DNA of 64,000 nucleotides, taken from contig QRFJ01002490.1 in assembly GCA_006176705.1 (NCBI GenBank), positions 207,765 through 271,764 on the forward strand. The letters run 5' to 3'. Both the position numbers and the translations under genes were made by a program. The stretch's first letter is position 1. Every line of letters begins with the position of its first letter. The DNA is from Cocos nucifera. Lineage: Eukaryota > Streptophyta > Magnoliopsida > Arecales > Arecaceae. Below, piece after piece: positions 1 to 11,819 of this stretch. The notes under the pieces are model-generated. The model searched no databases. It was not told the origin of the DNA and saw nothing but the letters and a program-made list of their open reading frames with translations.

Positions 1-246
1 TGATGATCCTACGATCGGAAGCATTTTATATGTTAACAATGAAAATTTATGTCTTAAATTTTTAACTTTTGAAATATGAACTATCATTACCATTAACTCA
101 AGGAATGTATCACAGATACTTTCAAATATACATTGTGATAGAAAATAATCCATTTTATTATTTATAGTCAAAATTATAATTTTATCTTTAGATGTGTTAT
201 TATAAGTATTAGCTAATTCTGACTTTTAGGGCACACATATCTAACA
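1..246 (-). repeat. Copia LTR, U3 end only, cut by the window start
   Basis: The stretch ends in ATATCTAACA, the reverse complement of the TGTTAGATAT that begins every A-F family LTR here, and it aligns by eye with the U3 ends at 13860-14099 and 52090-52339. It is AT-rich and noncoding. The sequence after 246 does not look like the polypurine tract and pol tail that follow a 3' LTR, so this is the outer end of a 5' LTR or of a solo LTR. The rest lies left of the window, so its target duplication cannot be tested. Confidence 0.85.
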
Positions 247-1906
247 ACAAGAGGATTAATTAGCAATTGAATTGCTAATTAGTTCAATTTGATTGCACAT
301 TAGGGATAAGATCGAGTCTAATTGAATGAGATTCAATTTGATTTGATTTGGACTTGATTAGATCAAGTCTAATTGATTTATGGGATAAGCTAATTGCAAG
401 AAAGATCAATTTTCTATTAAATTAGAACTTATGTGTACCTAATTTTTAATTTGATTAGAATTTAAATTTAAATTAAATATAATTTAATTAGATTTAAATG
501 AGCTCCTAGTTAGACTAAGATCATCCTTAATTAGGTTGCACTAATCCTAATTTAATTAGGCTTAAAATTGGTTTGATCAAAGAATAGATAAGAACATAGT
601 TTGACTGGGACTCTCTTCATTCTTTCTTGCTCCAAGCACCAAGTCCCATGCCACATTTTTTTAGAATTTGCATGATGTTTCTTATGCCCAAAGAAGGTCC
701 ATGCATGCCCCAAATCTTTGGTTTGAAAATTTGTTTTGACTAGGTCAAAACAAACAAGTTATTTTCACCTAGAACTCTATTTGATAGAGTTTGCTGACTT
801 ACAAAGTCTATCCAACCTTGGCACCATATTTGATTAGATATGATGCAATTTTTTTGGTGGAAAAAGGAAGGTTATTGTGCGCCAATCTCAGATATCCCAT
901 GCCCAAGGAAAGTGTGGTGGCACACAAAAGTTGGCACCCCATATTTCTTACATTGGAAGTTTCCTAATCTAGGTATTTGACCTAGACTAGGACTATCTTT
1001 TTTCCCTTTTTAAAAGGGGGTTTGGCGTGCGATTTCTACAAGAGTATCACCATGACATAATATCTTTGGGCATGAGATATTGGGCACCAATTCTATTAGG
1101 GCATGGGGTTTTTTTTTGGACACAACCTTTGTGTGTCCTGGTGAGAGAAAAGAAACAAGAGAAGAAAGGGTTTCTTCTTCAGGGTTTTCTTCTTCCCTCT
1201 TCTACAAACTTTTGAGAGATTTGAGAGAAAGATCTTCTCTCCCAAGTCCTCCTTAGATTTTTCATCTCTTGGAAGGTCTAAGAGATCCAAAGAAGAAACA
1301 TCAAGATCAATCATCAAGGAGGGATCTGCAAAGTGCTAGCATGCTGCATAGATTTTTGTTCATTGGACCTCTGATTAGACTTAAAGCCTCATGTGGACAA
1401 CCTATAGAGGCTGAATGACCTATATAGCTCTGAGCGATGTTCTCATCCATAAAAATAGCAAGCAAAGTTTTTGACCCATAATCAGGTATAAAGATTTGAT
1501 CTTTATAGCATTCTAGATTAAATCTAGATCGGTATTGATGTGATCAATACCTTTGCACGTTATATATTTTTAAATGTATTGCATGCTTAATATTATATTA
1601 TAAGATCCTAGATCTAAGTATTTTTATATCTATTATTAGATTAATTTGATTAATCTGTCTTCTACTATGCAATATTTTGAAAAAGTTTCAAAATCTATGC
1701 ATGAAACCTTAGAATTTTTCTGTTAGAAAGTTGTTTCAAAATTCAAAATCTTTTCAAGTCTTTTCATTATGATGAGGTTCTTGTCCTAGTTTGATTTTCA
1801 TAAAAATATCCCATCTTGCGATTGATAAAATAGAACTAGACTTCGATGATAACAAGTTTGAGTACACTCTTCGTCCGAACTTCAAACTTGGGAGTATAGG
1901 AATAAG
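247..1906. other. Unassigned AT-rich DNA, no gene
   Basis: No open frame here shows a known domain. The two short frames near 1027-1317 overlap on opposite strands and are purine/pyrimidine-rich chance frames. A TATA-like TTTTTAAAAGGG near 1008 followed by a pyrimidine-rich leader resembles a retrotransposon R-U5 region, but I could not find LTR ends. The last 20 bases before 1907 are purine-rich and could be a polypurine tract. It is probably decayed retroelement sequence. Confidence 0.4.
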
Positions 1907-3018
1907 TGTTGAGAAAAAATATTTTCTGCCAAAGTTTGAATAGGTCGGACCTTATTGGTCCCTAGAAGATGTCATTCAGGTTCAAGATACAATCTTATCT
2001 AAAGTGCAGTTAAATTAGTTTGTAGGATTAGTTCCACACTAAAGGATTTTCTCTCCTAAATTTAATTAATTTTGACCTTCGATTCAGGCTTGATGACAAC
2101 ATCATCGTAGCAGCAGATCTTGCCATAACTTAACATCCAGTCAGATGAACTTTAGCCACTAGGGAGGCTCGGTACTTGATTGATTTTGATCTTTAGTTTA
2201 GGATAAGTGACGATCATTCTACAACACTAGATTTCAATAGGATCCGACCTTGGATATGGTCAAACTCTATTAACTTAGTAATAGTAACCACATTGCAGTT
2301 TCAATTAAGAAGCAGTATTAGTTTGGCTCTCAAGTTCGTTCGAACATGATGCTTTAATTATAAATCCAGTTCAAGTAGCTGGCCCTCCAGCTCGTTCCTT
2401 CCAATCTTAACTTCTATAATAGAAGTTTAGACCAAAATACCAACCTCTATCAAGAGCCGATCTTGAAGATAGTCGAGCTTCTAAGAGCAGTTGAAGTGAT
2501 CTTATTATAGTCCAAATCAGAAATTCGATCTACAAGCTCATCACCCGTAGTTCAAAGAATAATCTTCAAGTTCAGTTTATCCAATCCTAGGCTCCAATAA
2601 CATAATCTCAGATCAAATAACCTACAGTCAAGCTCAAAAGTATCTGACCTTCATCTAAACTTCAATAAATAATAGCTAACCACTAACAAGTGGCAACAAC
2701 CATCAGCCCACTCTCCATAACAAAATCTAAACAGCCTAAATGGCCTACTGATATTCAGTTACAATAGTCACCATCAATCAATTACAAGCTCCATTTATAA
2801 ATAAGACCCTCCAAATATGCTTTCTCCTCTAAGCACTTCTCTCATTATCTACTCTTATGTACTCCATTCTTGTTGGTGAGGTTTTTGACTTGATTATCAG
2901 AAGGTCCATGCTGGAGCCACCCACCTCTAACTAGTACTCTATTTTGCAGGGTTCACCGGTGAGATCTTAGACTCCAACTCCAGCAATCTTCGACGATCGT
3001 CCATTTTCAGCACCAACA
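1907..3018 (+). repeat. Candidate gypsy-type LTR (solo or 3' LTR)
   Basis: The block begins TGTTG and ends CAACA, the usual inverted LTR termini, and is about 1.1 kb long. A TATA-like ATTTATAAATAAG lies near 2790 with a pyrimidine-rich start region after it, as expected for an LTR promoter. The last 150 bp (GGTCCATGCTGGAGCC, then GCAGGGTTCACCGG, then TTTTCAGCACCAACA) resemble U5 ends of plant gypsy LTRs. Purine-rich GGGAGTATAGGAATAAG directly precedes it and could be the polypurine tract, which would make it a 3' LTR. No primer binding site follows it and the flanking 5-mers (ATAAG, GATTT) do not match. Confidence 0.5.
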
Positions 3019-3650
3019 GATTTTAAGATCTTGCATTTTCTTTAGGGCCTTGTCCTAAGAAGTGTGTGGCTGTCACATGGTCAATTCGAGTGCTAGGTTT
3101 GGGGAGTGACATCCTATAGATCAACATCAAAGAAAATGAAGATGTCCCTGATTCTATCGTTAAGGTCATTGCTTCCTTTTTTTGGCTAGGGTTTCATGAT
3201 GAATTCGAGTGTGTGCTGATCTGACCCTTAGAAATAGTGTTGATGATGCCGGCAATGGGTCAATTATCTTGATTATCCTCTGGTGGATGTTGGTCAGCTC
3301 GGTCATCCTCCCAATCTCTCCTTTCATTAACATATCACCTAATTCATTAGGGGTGTGCACAGTTCAGATCAAATCAGTTTGAGATAAATTTTCAAATCAA
3401 ATCAATTTGAATCAATTTTCTAAAATTGAAACTAAAATTGAACTAATCATAAAATAATCAGTTCCAATCGAAGTGAAAAAATCAATTTAGTTTGAGTTTT
3501 TGGATTGTGGGCCATAGGACTTATGTTAAATAGGCAACTTTTGGAATAGGTTAAATGGGCAGTTTATGGAATGAGTTAAATGGATATTTTATAAGATGGG
3601 CTAAATAGACAAAATATAGAAGCAATAAGCTAGTGGAGCTATGCCAAAAT
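3019..3650. other. Unassigned repeat-like DNA
   Basis: No gene is seen. 3340-3480 contains GGGGTGTGCAC followed by runs of TCAAATCAGTTT and TCAATTTGAATC type, a composition common in decayed plant transposons. 3530-3620 holds a degenerate tandem motif of about 28 bp around TTAAATGG and GGGCTAAATAG. A 64-codon frame on the minus strand at 3166-3360 has no recognisable domain. Confidence 0.4.
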
Positions 3651-3715
3651 ATAAGGGAATAGATCGCAGTTCATATCAAATATATATTTGATATGAACTG
3701 CGACCTGTTCCCTTA

Positions 3716-3716
<1 letters not shown>
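3651..3716. repeat. Near-perfect 66-bp palindrome
   Basis: The left arm from 3653 (AAGGGAATAGATCGCAGTTC and on into TATCAAATAT) is the reverse complement of the right arm ending at 3714, with two mismatches in about 31 bp per arm. It sits directly against the microsatellite. It could be a MITE remnant or a palindrome made by repeat-associated replication error; no transposon termini are clear. Confidence 0.85.
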
Positions 3717-3805
<89 letters not shown>

Positions 3806-3901
3806 GTATATATATATATGTATGTATGTATGTCTATATATAGATACATACATACATACATACATATATATATGTATGTATGTATGTATGTACGTACATG
3901 C
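3715..3901. repeat. TA/TATG microsatellite, left part
   Basis: About 85 bp of pure (TA)n is followed by TATG/CATA tetranucleotides up to the start of element E. The same repeat type resumes at 24504, so this is one microsatellite interrupted by E. Open frames on both strands here are repeat artefacts. Confidence 0.95.
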
Positions 3902-6185
3902 TGTTAGATATGTGTCCTAGAAGTTAGATTGGCTAACACTTATAATACACCTTCTAGGGATATTTTTATAATTTTGATTATAAATTAATAAGATGATTAT
4001 TTTCTATCACATTGTATATTTAAAGTATCTATGATACATCCTTTGAGTTAACAGATATAATAAATGCATATTTTCAAAAGTTGAAAATTTAAGACATGTA
4101 TTATCATAATTAACTCATAAATTACTCTCGATTGTAGAATCGTCATGAGAATGGTGATCGATCTGAAAGATGGTGTACGATCACTTCTTTAGGATAGATG
4201 AGTCTTGAGTCTACGGTGTGGAGATACTAGAGCAAGAGTATAGATACTCTTTAGAGAATGAGGGTACTGAGCATGACCACCTCGAGCAGTCATAAGGAAG
4301 TCTACCTTCTCATCAATGATTAAGATCGATGCTGTAGTTGTATGTCTGGTTTTTAGACCTAAGGTGCATCGATAGTTCACCTTGAGTGTGTTATAATTTG
4401 ACTACATCATAACTCGATCTCCTAGTTATTCAGAATTCTGAGATATATGTTGGCTATATCATGTTCATTATAGGAATTAATTTTTACCAAGATGGAATCT
4501 ATCAACCTCGGTAGAGGAGTAGTCCTATGATGATTATGAGATCAAGTTCTTAAGCCCATGGCCATGGCAATATAATGTAATAGAAAAGAGTTTTCTATTA
4601 GGATTTTATATCAAACTCGGATCGAATGATTCAATCATATGATGGGGTGTTGGGTTTGACGAGTTTACCTTAACCCTAATCCTGTCGGGGCTCATAATAG
4701 AAGAACCTAATCACACATGTAGCTGCACTGAGAGGTTCAAATTTAGTTTTGATGGATTGCCACCATATACTGCTAGGTATCACTGATGGATTTTGGAAGC
4801 AATTAGAATAATCTTGATGATCGATCATTCTAATTATGTGAATCAGAAAAGTTTTGATCCATCGAAAGGTATTTCAATGACGTCGATGATAGAGATTATA
4901 ACATATCTCATTATGATACGAAATTGAATCTTACTAGATCACACAAATAAGGGTTTGGGTCTGAATATGATCGATTAGGCCAAGCCAATTCGATTGATTT
5001 GGATTAGATCCAATTAGGTTCAAGAAAATTATGCTAGCACATGATTGAGCCTAACATTCTTCTTCTATAGTCTTTCTGGTTCATCTCGACTAAGTCAAAT
5101 TGATTTGGGATCATCTAAAATTCCTATAAAAGTTTGTCCTAGTCTGACTGGAGCTTATCTAGGTCAGAAAAGGATTGTCTTAATCCATTAGATGGAAATA
5201 AGATAACACCTACCAATTTCTGATACAACCTGCTATTTTCGATTTCCTTAGAACATTGACCCAGTCTTTGCAGGAATTGAAGGGTATGGCATGTGCCCCA
5301 TATATTTTTGATCTAGGGTGCATGCCCCAAGGAGTTTTTATCGAGGATTTGAGGTGCCCCCTCTATTTGGTATGCGCACAATAAGAGGAGGCATGGAGGA
5401 AGAGTTTGTTATGGAATAAACTCTTGGAGATAATTCTCCACGCCACCCTCTTCTCTTTATCCCTCCTGTGCGACAATTCTAAGAGAATTTTGGGTGACAA
5501 AACTAGGTAGAGATCTGGTATTTCTCATGAAAAATTAGATTAAAATCTAATTAAATCAAGTAATTAGATTACTTGATTAAATTGGACTCTAGGATTGGCG
5601 TAGGATCTATTTAAACCCTTCCTGCCCCCTAGGGTTTGCATCTTTGAGATCCCATGCCGTAAGGCTGTCACTCAATTTCCTCTCCATGCCACCCTTCCCT
5701 ATCCTCTCTCTCTCTCTCTTCGCCATGCCCAAGAGTTGGACATGAGTTATAGTGAAGGATCTAGGTGTTTTGGCACAAAGATTAGGAAGAAAGATAAGTT
5801 GTTCATGAGACGAATGCGTGACCTTCAGAGACTGTTTTGAAGGATCAACCAGAAGACATCAGATCTAATTTTTGGAGATCAGATTCAAAAGAAAAGCACA
5901 TCTAGATTTAGCCCAAGTGGACTTCGATAGAGGCCAGGCACGTGTGTAGCTAGATCCAGAACCCCAAAAATCGATAGATCATCAATAGGGTAACTATTAT
6001 CCTGAATAGGTATTAGATTTTATTCCTATTTCTATTCTAATTTTTATTTTTAATATCAGATCAATAGGATCATATTCGAGAACTCTTAGATTTGATAAGA
6101 AATTTATAAAAAAATTTTAGAATTTTTTGCTATAGATCATATCAGATCAGATCGATCCTACGGTGGAAAAATAGTTTTTTCTTCA
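3902..6185 (+). repeat. 5' LTR of element E
   Basis: Begins TGTTAGATATG and ends TTTTTTCTTCA, followed after two bases by the degraded primer binding site. About 2.28 kb. A variant TATA region (CTATTTAAACCC) lies near 5609. It lacks the dense W-box cluster of the A, D and F LTRs. Confidence 0.9.
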
Positions 6186-6199
6186 ACTAGTATCAAAGC
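6186..6199 (+). other. Degraded primer binding site of E
   Basis: ACTAGTATCAAAGC corresponds to ACTGGTATCAGAGC in D, the site complementary to the 3' end of initiator tRNA-Met. Two G-to-A changes weaken it. Confidence 0.8.
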
Positions 6200-8076
6200 T
6201 GCATTAGTAGTTCTTCAGGTCTAAGTTAGATCTAATTTTAATTTTATATTTTGATCTAATATTAATAATTTTAGATATCACATCAGATGTGATCAATTTT
6301 GAAATAAATAGATTAATTAAAAATTTCATATATATGCTGATATATGATGATGTATGAGATGCATGACTAGACTAGATTTTAGAATTATTTTATGTGTAGT
6401 CTAGAATAATTTTTTTTTTGTATGATCCATTAGTTATTTTTGTTAGATTTTTGCTTTTAAATGTTATAAGAGTTATCATCAGATCTAAAAAATAGAAAAT
6501 TAAATTTAAATTAATACATGAGATGTATTTGATGCATTCTAGACTAGCTATATAGAATTATTCTATGTATTATCTAAAGTAGAATTTTATATGATATGAT
6601 CATTTAAAAATTTTATTTTTTTAGATATATATCAAATCTAAAAATATGCATGTGTTTATTAAATTTTGATACATGAGATGTATACAAAGCATGCATAATT
6701 AGATCTATAATTTCATATATGATATATGTTGTACATCTAGTTGTTTTGTAGTATAATTGTTAATTTTGGATTAAGATATTCTTCTTGGCCATACGGTCAT
6801 AAGAGTAAGAAGGATTTAAAGGCCTTCTCTTTTCATTCAATGGGGTACTCTTATGGTGTGTAAGGGTGCTGCGTGTCTATTCTTAATCAAAAATCAGGAT
6901 TTACTTTTCTGCAAAATTCTAGATCCTAAAATTCTAGAATTTCTTATACATGTTTTATTTATGAACTCAAACTTAATTAAGAATTAAGATTATGAAATTA
7001 ATTAGATTCAAAATTATGAATTTTTAGATCTAAGATACCTTCATAAAATTAGGTTCGGGTATGGGTAGCTTAATTAGGTCTAGCGGTTGATCAAATCGAA
7101 TCAAAAGTTGGTTAGATAAAATCAAGAGCACTTAAAATTGACCAGCCTAATAGGATTAAATCTAGGTCAAGATCGACTCATAGTTATATATGGTCGACCA
7201 AGTCAAGACCTAATTTGGCTCCATGATTTGAGCTTGGATTGTAGGCTAATTCGATTAGTTCTGATTTAACAAATCGATATCTAAGATAAGTTCGGCAGAT
7301 ACGACTAGTAGTCATTAATTGGAAGATACTTGACTTGAATGCATTCATGATGAGTTAATGATATATTCCTTCCACTGATCTCACTTACCTAGCTGATTGG
7401 ATCGATCCAGTTCTGATTAGAGGTGGTTAACGATTCGAGCTAACCCATGTCATTAGGTTAGTCATAATTGTTATGACTAAGTCAAATCAAGTTTAAGAGA
7501 TCTAAATCAAATCTTTCTAAGAAAATATTAAGTCATAGGTCTTCCACCATTATAGATGTGCGGGCCCTTCCTGGGATTGATTATTCTCGGCTAGTTACGA
7601 TGGTTCAGTTGTACCGAAAAGATGCAACCATGTCTATTAGGCATTGGATGCTATGGATTGAAGGATGAGTTGGACTCAATATTTTAGATATGATGAGGCA
7701 TCCAATCAGAAATCCAATTCATGCAAATGATAGATTTGACTTAACTAAGGAGTGGAGCAATATTTCAAGCACAGTGAGCTTCATGAATTAGAGATCAGAT
7801 TAGGATACACCTTGATTAGAGAATCATTAGATAAGAGTTATCCACTCATTGGTTGACCCATCATCAATAACTATTAGGTGAGATGGTAAGCCAGTCGATG
7901 GGACCACACCATCCAATAGAAATCTATGATCATGAAGATTTTCACATCTCTACTAAAGGAGTGTAGGGATTCGAGAAAATAGTAGGAGACTATTTTGTTT
8001 AAAAATGAAACCCCTAAATAAATTGGTCAAGTCTAACTACATTGTCTAACTAGAAACTTTGATTCTCTATAGAAAA
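6200..8076 (+). other. Leader of element E, no long ORF
   Basis: About 1.9 kb lies between primer site and gag. It aligns with the leaders of A, B, D and F. It contains the nested hairpin at 6769-6888 and a decayed form of the 57-codon leader ORF: the frame near 7500-7670 is open, but its ATG is lost by a one-base deletion. Confidence 0.75.
6769..6888 (+). other. Conserved leader RNA hairpin (E copy)
   Basis: The outer stem pairs GATTAAGATA (6769-6778) with TATTCTTAATC (6878-6888), with one unpaired base. The inner stem pairs CATAAGAGTA (6798-6807) with TACTCTTATG (6846-6855). Compared with D, five base pairs differ and every one is changed on both sides so that pairing is kept. Confidence 0.75.
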
Positions 8077-8935
8077 ATATCTACTTCCAACCCACTAGCC
8101 CGAATCCTAGACACCCACAGACTGATCAGACTCAATTATAAGAATTAGCTCCAGAACTTTAAAATCATTTTGGATTTCAAAAAGCTGACTCATGTATTGG
8201 ATCAGGACCCTCCCATCTTACCAGCATGTCCATCCGTTGATCATAGAGTGTCTCTAGAGAAATGGATGGACGAAGATAATAAAGCTAGGTACTACATGTT
8301 GGACTTGATGTCTGATGAGCTTCAGTGCCAATATGAGGACATCAAGATTGCTCACCAAATGTTGGCTCATCTATAAGAGTTATTTGATGAAGAGAGTCGC
8401 GTAGCTAAGTATCAAGTCATAAGAAGACTTTTTAAGGCTTAAATGTGTGATGGGCAGTTGGTCCAAGATCATTATCTGATGATGATCAAGGACTTAGAAG
8501 AACTTGAGAAACTTAGTATCAAGTTTGATAGGGACTTGCAAATTGATGTAATTTTGTAGTCCTTGACTGATGCATATGGGCCGTTCATCATGAACTTTCA
8601 TATGCATAAACTGCAATATACCTTGGCTAAATTAATGAATATGTTGGTTACTGCTAAGCTTTCTTTGAAAGGTTCAAAGGACTTAGTGCTTGCTATGGAG
8701 CAAACTTTCTTCAAAAGAAAGTCTTTTGGAAAGAAAAAAAGTTTGCAAAGAAGTAGAAGAATGAAGGTGGAAAGAAAAAGAAGAAGGGAGAACCAAAGAA
8801 GAAGGCTGCCGACAAAAGAAAATATTTTCATTGCAATACCAATAATCATTGGAAGTGGAACTGTCCTTTATACCTGGCTAGACTAAAGAATAAGGAGGTA
8901 GATCATTTTGGAGGTATACTCATAATTGAATCTAA
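8077..8935 (+). pseudogene. gag of element E, degraded
   Basis: Gag is the capsid-like coat of the retrotransposon particle. The frame begins at ATA 8077 (ATG in element A) and gives residues matching SNPLARILDTHRLTGPNYK of the better copies, with in-frame stops. One stop is TAA at 8374 (codon after AHL) and a second is a TAA directly before ATG near 8440. A lysine-rich tract follows at 8730-8830, then a degraded CCHC knuckle region around 8830-8880. Both stops recur in element B, so they predate the two insertions. No functional Gag can be made. Confidence 0.85.
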
Positions 8936-10232
8936 CCTAATAATTTCTTCTGCATTCAGTTGGATGCTTGACTCTGGTTCTGGTGCTCACTTATGTACTT
9001 CCATGAAGGATCTTGAGGAGAGCAGGAGGCTGAGGAATGGTGAGATGATTCTGCACGTCGAAAATGGAGCAAGAGTTGCTACTATAGTCATGAGAATCTA
9101 TCTTTTTTTACTACCATTTGGTTTAGATTTAGTACTTAGGGACTATTATTTTGTGCCTGTAGCAAGTAGGAATTTGATTCCTATTTTTTGTTTAGCATAG
9201 AAAGGTTATGTAATTAGCTTTCTTAAGGACCACTATACTATTCTTTTTGAAAAAAATAAAATTACAAGTGGTTTCTTAATGAATGGTCTCTATCAATTAT
9301 ATGTTGATGTATTTGTATTAAATATTGAGCAAAACATAAATGCCATAGGAACAAAATGACCTAAAGATAGTCTAAATGAAAGGTATCTGTGGCACCTTAG
9401 GCTAGGTCATGTATCTGAAGACATGATTAACAAATTGGAGAAATCCAGACTAATGGATCTGTTGGGTTCCGAGTCATATCCAAATTATGAATCATGCCTT
9501 TAAGAAAAAATTTTCAAGCTCTCTTTTGTAGGACATGGACAAAGGGCCATAGACCTACTTGCCATAGTACATACTGATATGTGTGGCTCATTTGATGTAC
9601 TGGCTAAAGGCAATTATGTCTACTTTATTATTTTTATCGATGATCTATCTCAGTATGGGTATGTATACTTATTGAGACATAAGTCTGAAGCCTTTAAAAA
9701 GTTCAAAGAATTCAGACATGAAGTAGAAAAGCAAACTAAAAAGCTCATTAAGGTTCTTCAATCAGATCGAAGAGGTGAATACCTTAGTCAAAAATTTCTA
9801 GACTATCATAAGAAAAATAGCATAGTCTCATAGTGGACTCCATCTAGAATGCCTCAACTTAACGAGATTTTAGAATGAAGAAATCGGATCCTATTGGATA
9901 TAGTCTGATCCATGATAAGCTTCACGAATCTTTCTGATTTTCTTTGGGGACATAATCTAATGACAACAATATATGTACTCAATAGGGTTTTCTCTAAAAT
10001 CATTCCTACCATATCATAAGAGATATGGCATGGTAAAAAATTAAGTCTAAGTCATCTCAAAATTTAGGATTGTCCAGCTCATGTTAAGAAACAACAGGCA
10101 GACAAATTAGAGTCTAGATCTTTTAAAGCTTGATTCATTGGATATCCTAAGGAGTCATTAGGATATTATTTTTATATTCTAAAAAACTACAATATGATTA
10201 TGAGTCGACATGCCATCTTTCTTGAAAAATAG
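8936..10232 (+). pseudogene. protease-integrase of element E, degraded
   Basis: The aspartic protease motif LDSGSGAHLCTS lies at 8964-9000. The pre-integrase zinc region (WHLRLGH, then a changed ESCL) follows near 9390-9510, and the integrase core with TDMCGSFD and then SDRRGEYLSQKF lies at 9560-9800. RRGEY replaces the usual RGGEY of the copies A and D. Multiple stops and shifts break it. In a working element these domains cleave the polyprotein and insert the cDNA. Confidence 0.85.
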
Positions 10233-11819
10233 TTTATTCAAGATGGTAGCATCAGGAGATAGACTAAGCTTGAGGAGCAGATCTCCATTGAGCAATGAGC
10301 TAAGGAACCTAAGGAATCAAATTAGTTAGAGCCAGTCCAAACATAATCTCCTCCATCTCGTAGATCAGGTAGAATTTTTCTTCCTCTTGAGAGGTACTTG
10401 ATACAATTTCAGAGGATATAGAGAAAATATTCCTCACGAAAAATGGAATTCATGATGATGATCCCAAGACCTATGATGAGGCAATATCAGATATCGACTT
10501 TGAGAAATGGTTAGAGGCAATGAGGTCAAAAATTGACTTGATGTGCTCGAACCAAGTCTAAACCTTGGTATATCTATCTGAAGGTATTATACCTATTGAA
10601 TGTAAATGGATCTTCAAGAGAAAGATAGATGCAAATGGGAATGTAGAGATATTCAAAGCTAGGCTTATAGCAAAAGGGTATAGTCTTAATGAAGGCATTG
10701 ACTATCAGGAGATTTTTTCACCAGTAGCCATGCTAAAATTCATCTACACACTACTTACTATTGCACCTTATTTTGATTATGAAATATGGCAGATGGACAA
10801 GAAAATGATATTCTTAGATGGATATCTTAATGAAGATATCTATATGGAACAACCATTTGATTTCACATCCAGTGATAATGATCACAAGGTTTGCAAGTTG
10901 CAAAGATTCATATATGGATCAAGCAAGCATATCAGAGCTGGAATGTTTATTTTAGTGATGTGATCAAATCATTTGGTTTCATCAAAAATGAGGAGCCATA
11001 TGTATTCAAAAAGGTCAGTGGAAGCACTGTTGTCTTTCTCATACTATACATGGATGACATCCTTCTGACTGAAAATGATATTTTCGTGTTGACATCCATA
11101 AAAATGTGGTTGTCGAAAGAGTTCTCTATGAAAGACCTAGGAGAAGCATCTTTTATATTGAAAATTAAGATCTATAGAGATGGACCGAATAGGATGCTGG
11201 GTCTTTCACAGAAGATGTACATAAAGGAGGTACTGAAGAGGTTCAGCATGAAAAACTTCAAGAGAGGATTGGTACCTTTCAGATATCGCATTCATCTCTT
11301 CAAGAAGATATATTCTAATATACCTGAGGAGATTAAATGCATGAGCAAGATCCCTTATGCTTTGACAATAGGGAGTCTCATGTATGTCATATTATGTACA
11401 CGACCTAATATTGCGCATGCTGTGAGTGTCACGAGCAGATATCAATCGTATTGAGACGAAGAGCACTGGACTTCTGTGAAATGTATCCTTAAGTACTTGA
11501 GAAGAACTAAGGATATGTTTCTGATGTTTTGTAATGAAGAACTCTAGTTCCAAGGGTATATTGACTCAGACAATATGTCTAATATAGATGATCGAAAGTT
11601 GACTTGGAAGTCTATTTGTGTGTAATAGTGGTGCTGTAAGCTGAAAGAGTTCCAAGCAGATAGTGATCGCAGACTCAATAATGGAAGTAGAATACTTTGC
11701 TGCATCGGAAGCTACGAAAGAAGCATTCTAGTACAAAAAGATTGTCACAGAGCTCGGAATGATGCCATCCCTCTATACTGCAATAACAATGGCACCATAG
11801 CTCTAGCTAAGGAGCTAGG
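10233..11819 (+). pseudogene. reverse transcriptase and RNase H of element E, first part
   Basis: Fragments at 10565-10963 and 10891-11454 carry copia RT blocks: KARLIAKGYS, YEIWQMD, and the catalytic ILYMDDILL box. RNase H follows from about 11540 with DSDNMSNIDD-like sequence. The gene stops at 11819, where element F enters inside RNase H, and resumes at 22015. Frameshifts and stops are frequent. The RT-RNase H enzyme normally copies element RNA to DNA in the particle. Confidence 0.85.

Noticed and set aside
3166..3360. 64-codon minus-strand frame, possibly gypsy gag
   Set aside because: Too short, no diagnostic motif, and composition like the flanking noncoding DNA.
3340..3365. TAGGGGTGTGCAC as a possible hAT terminus
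   Set aside because: No matching inverted terminus was found in the next few hundred bases, and no 8-bp duplication.
3676..3920. Two open frames on opposite strands rich in Ile-Tyr
   Set aside because: Pure TA and TATG repeat; no coding signal.
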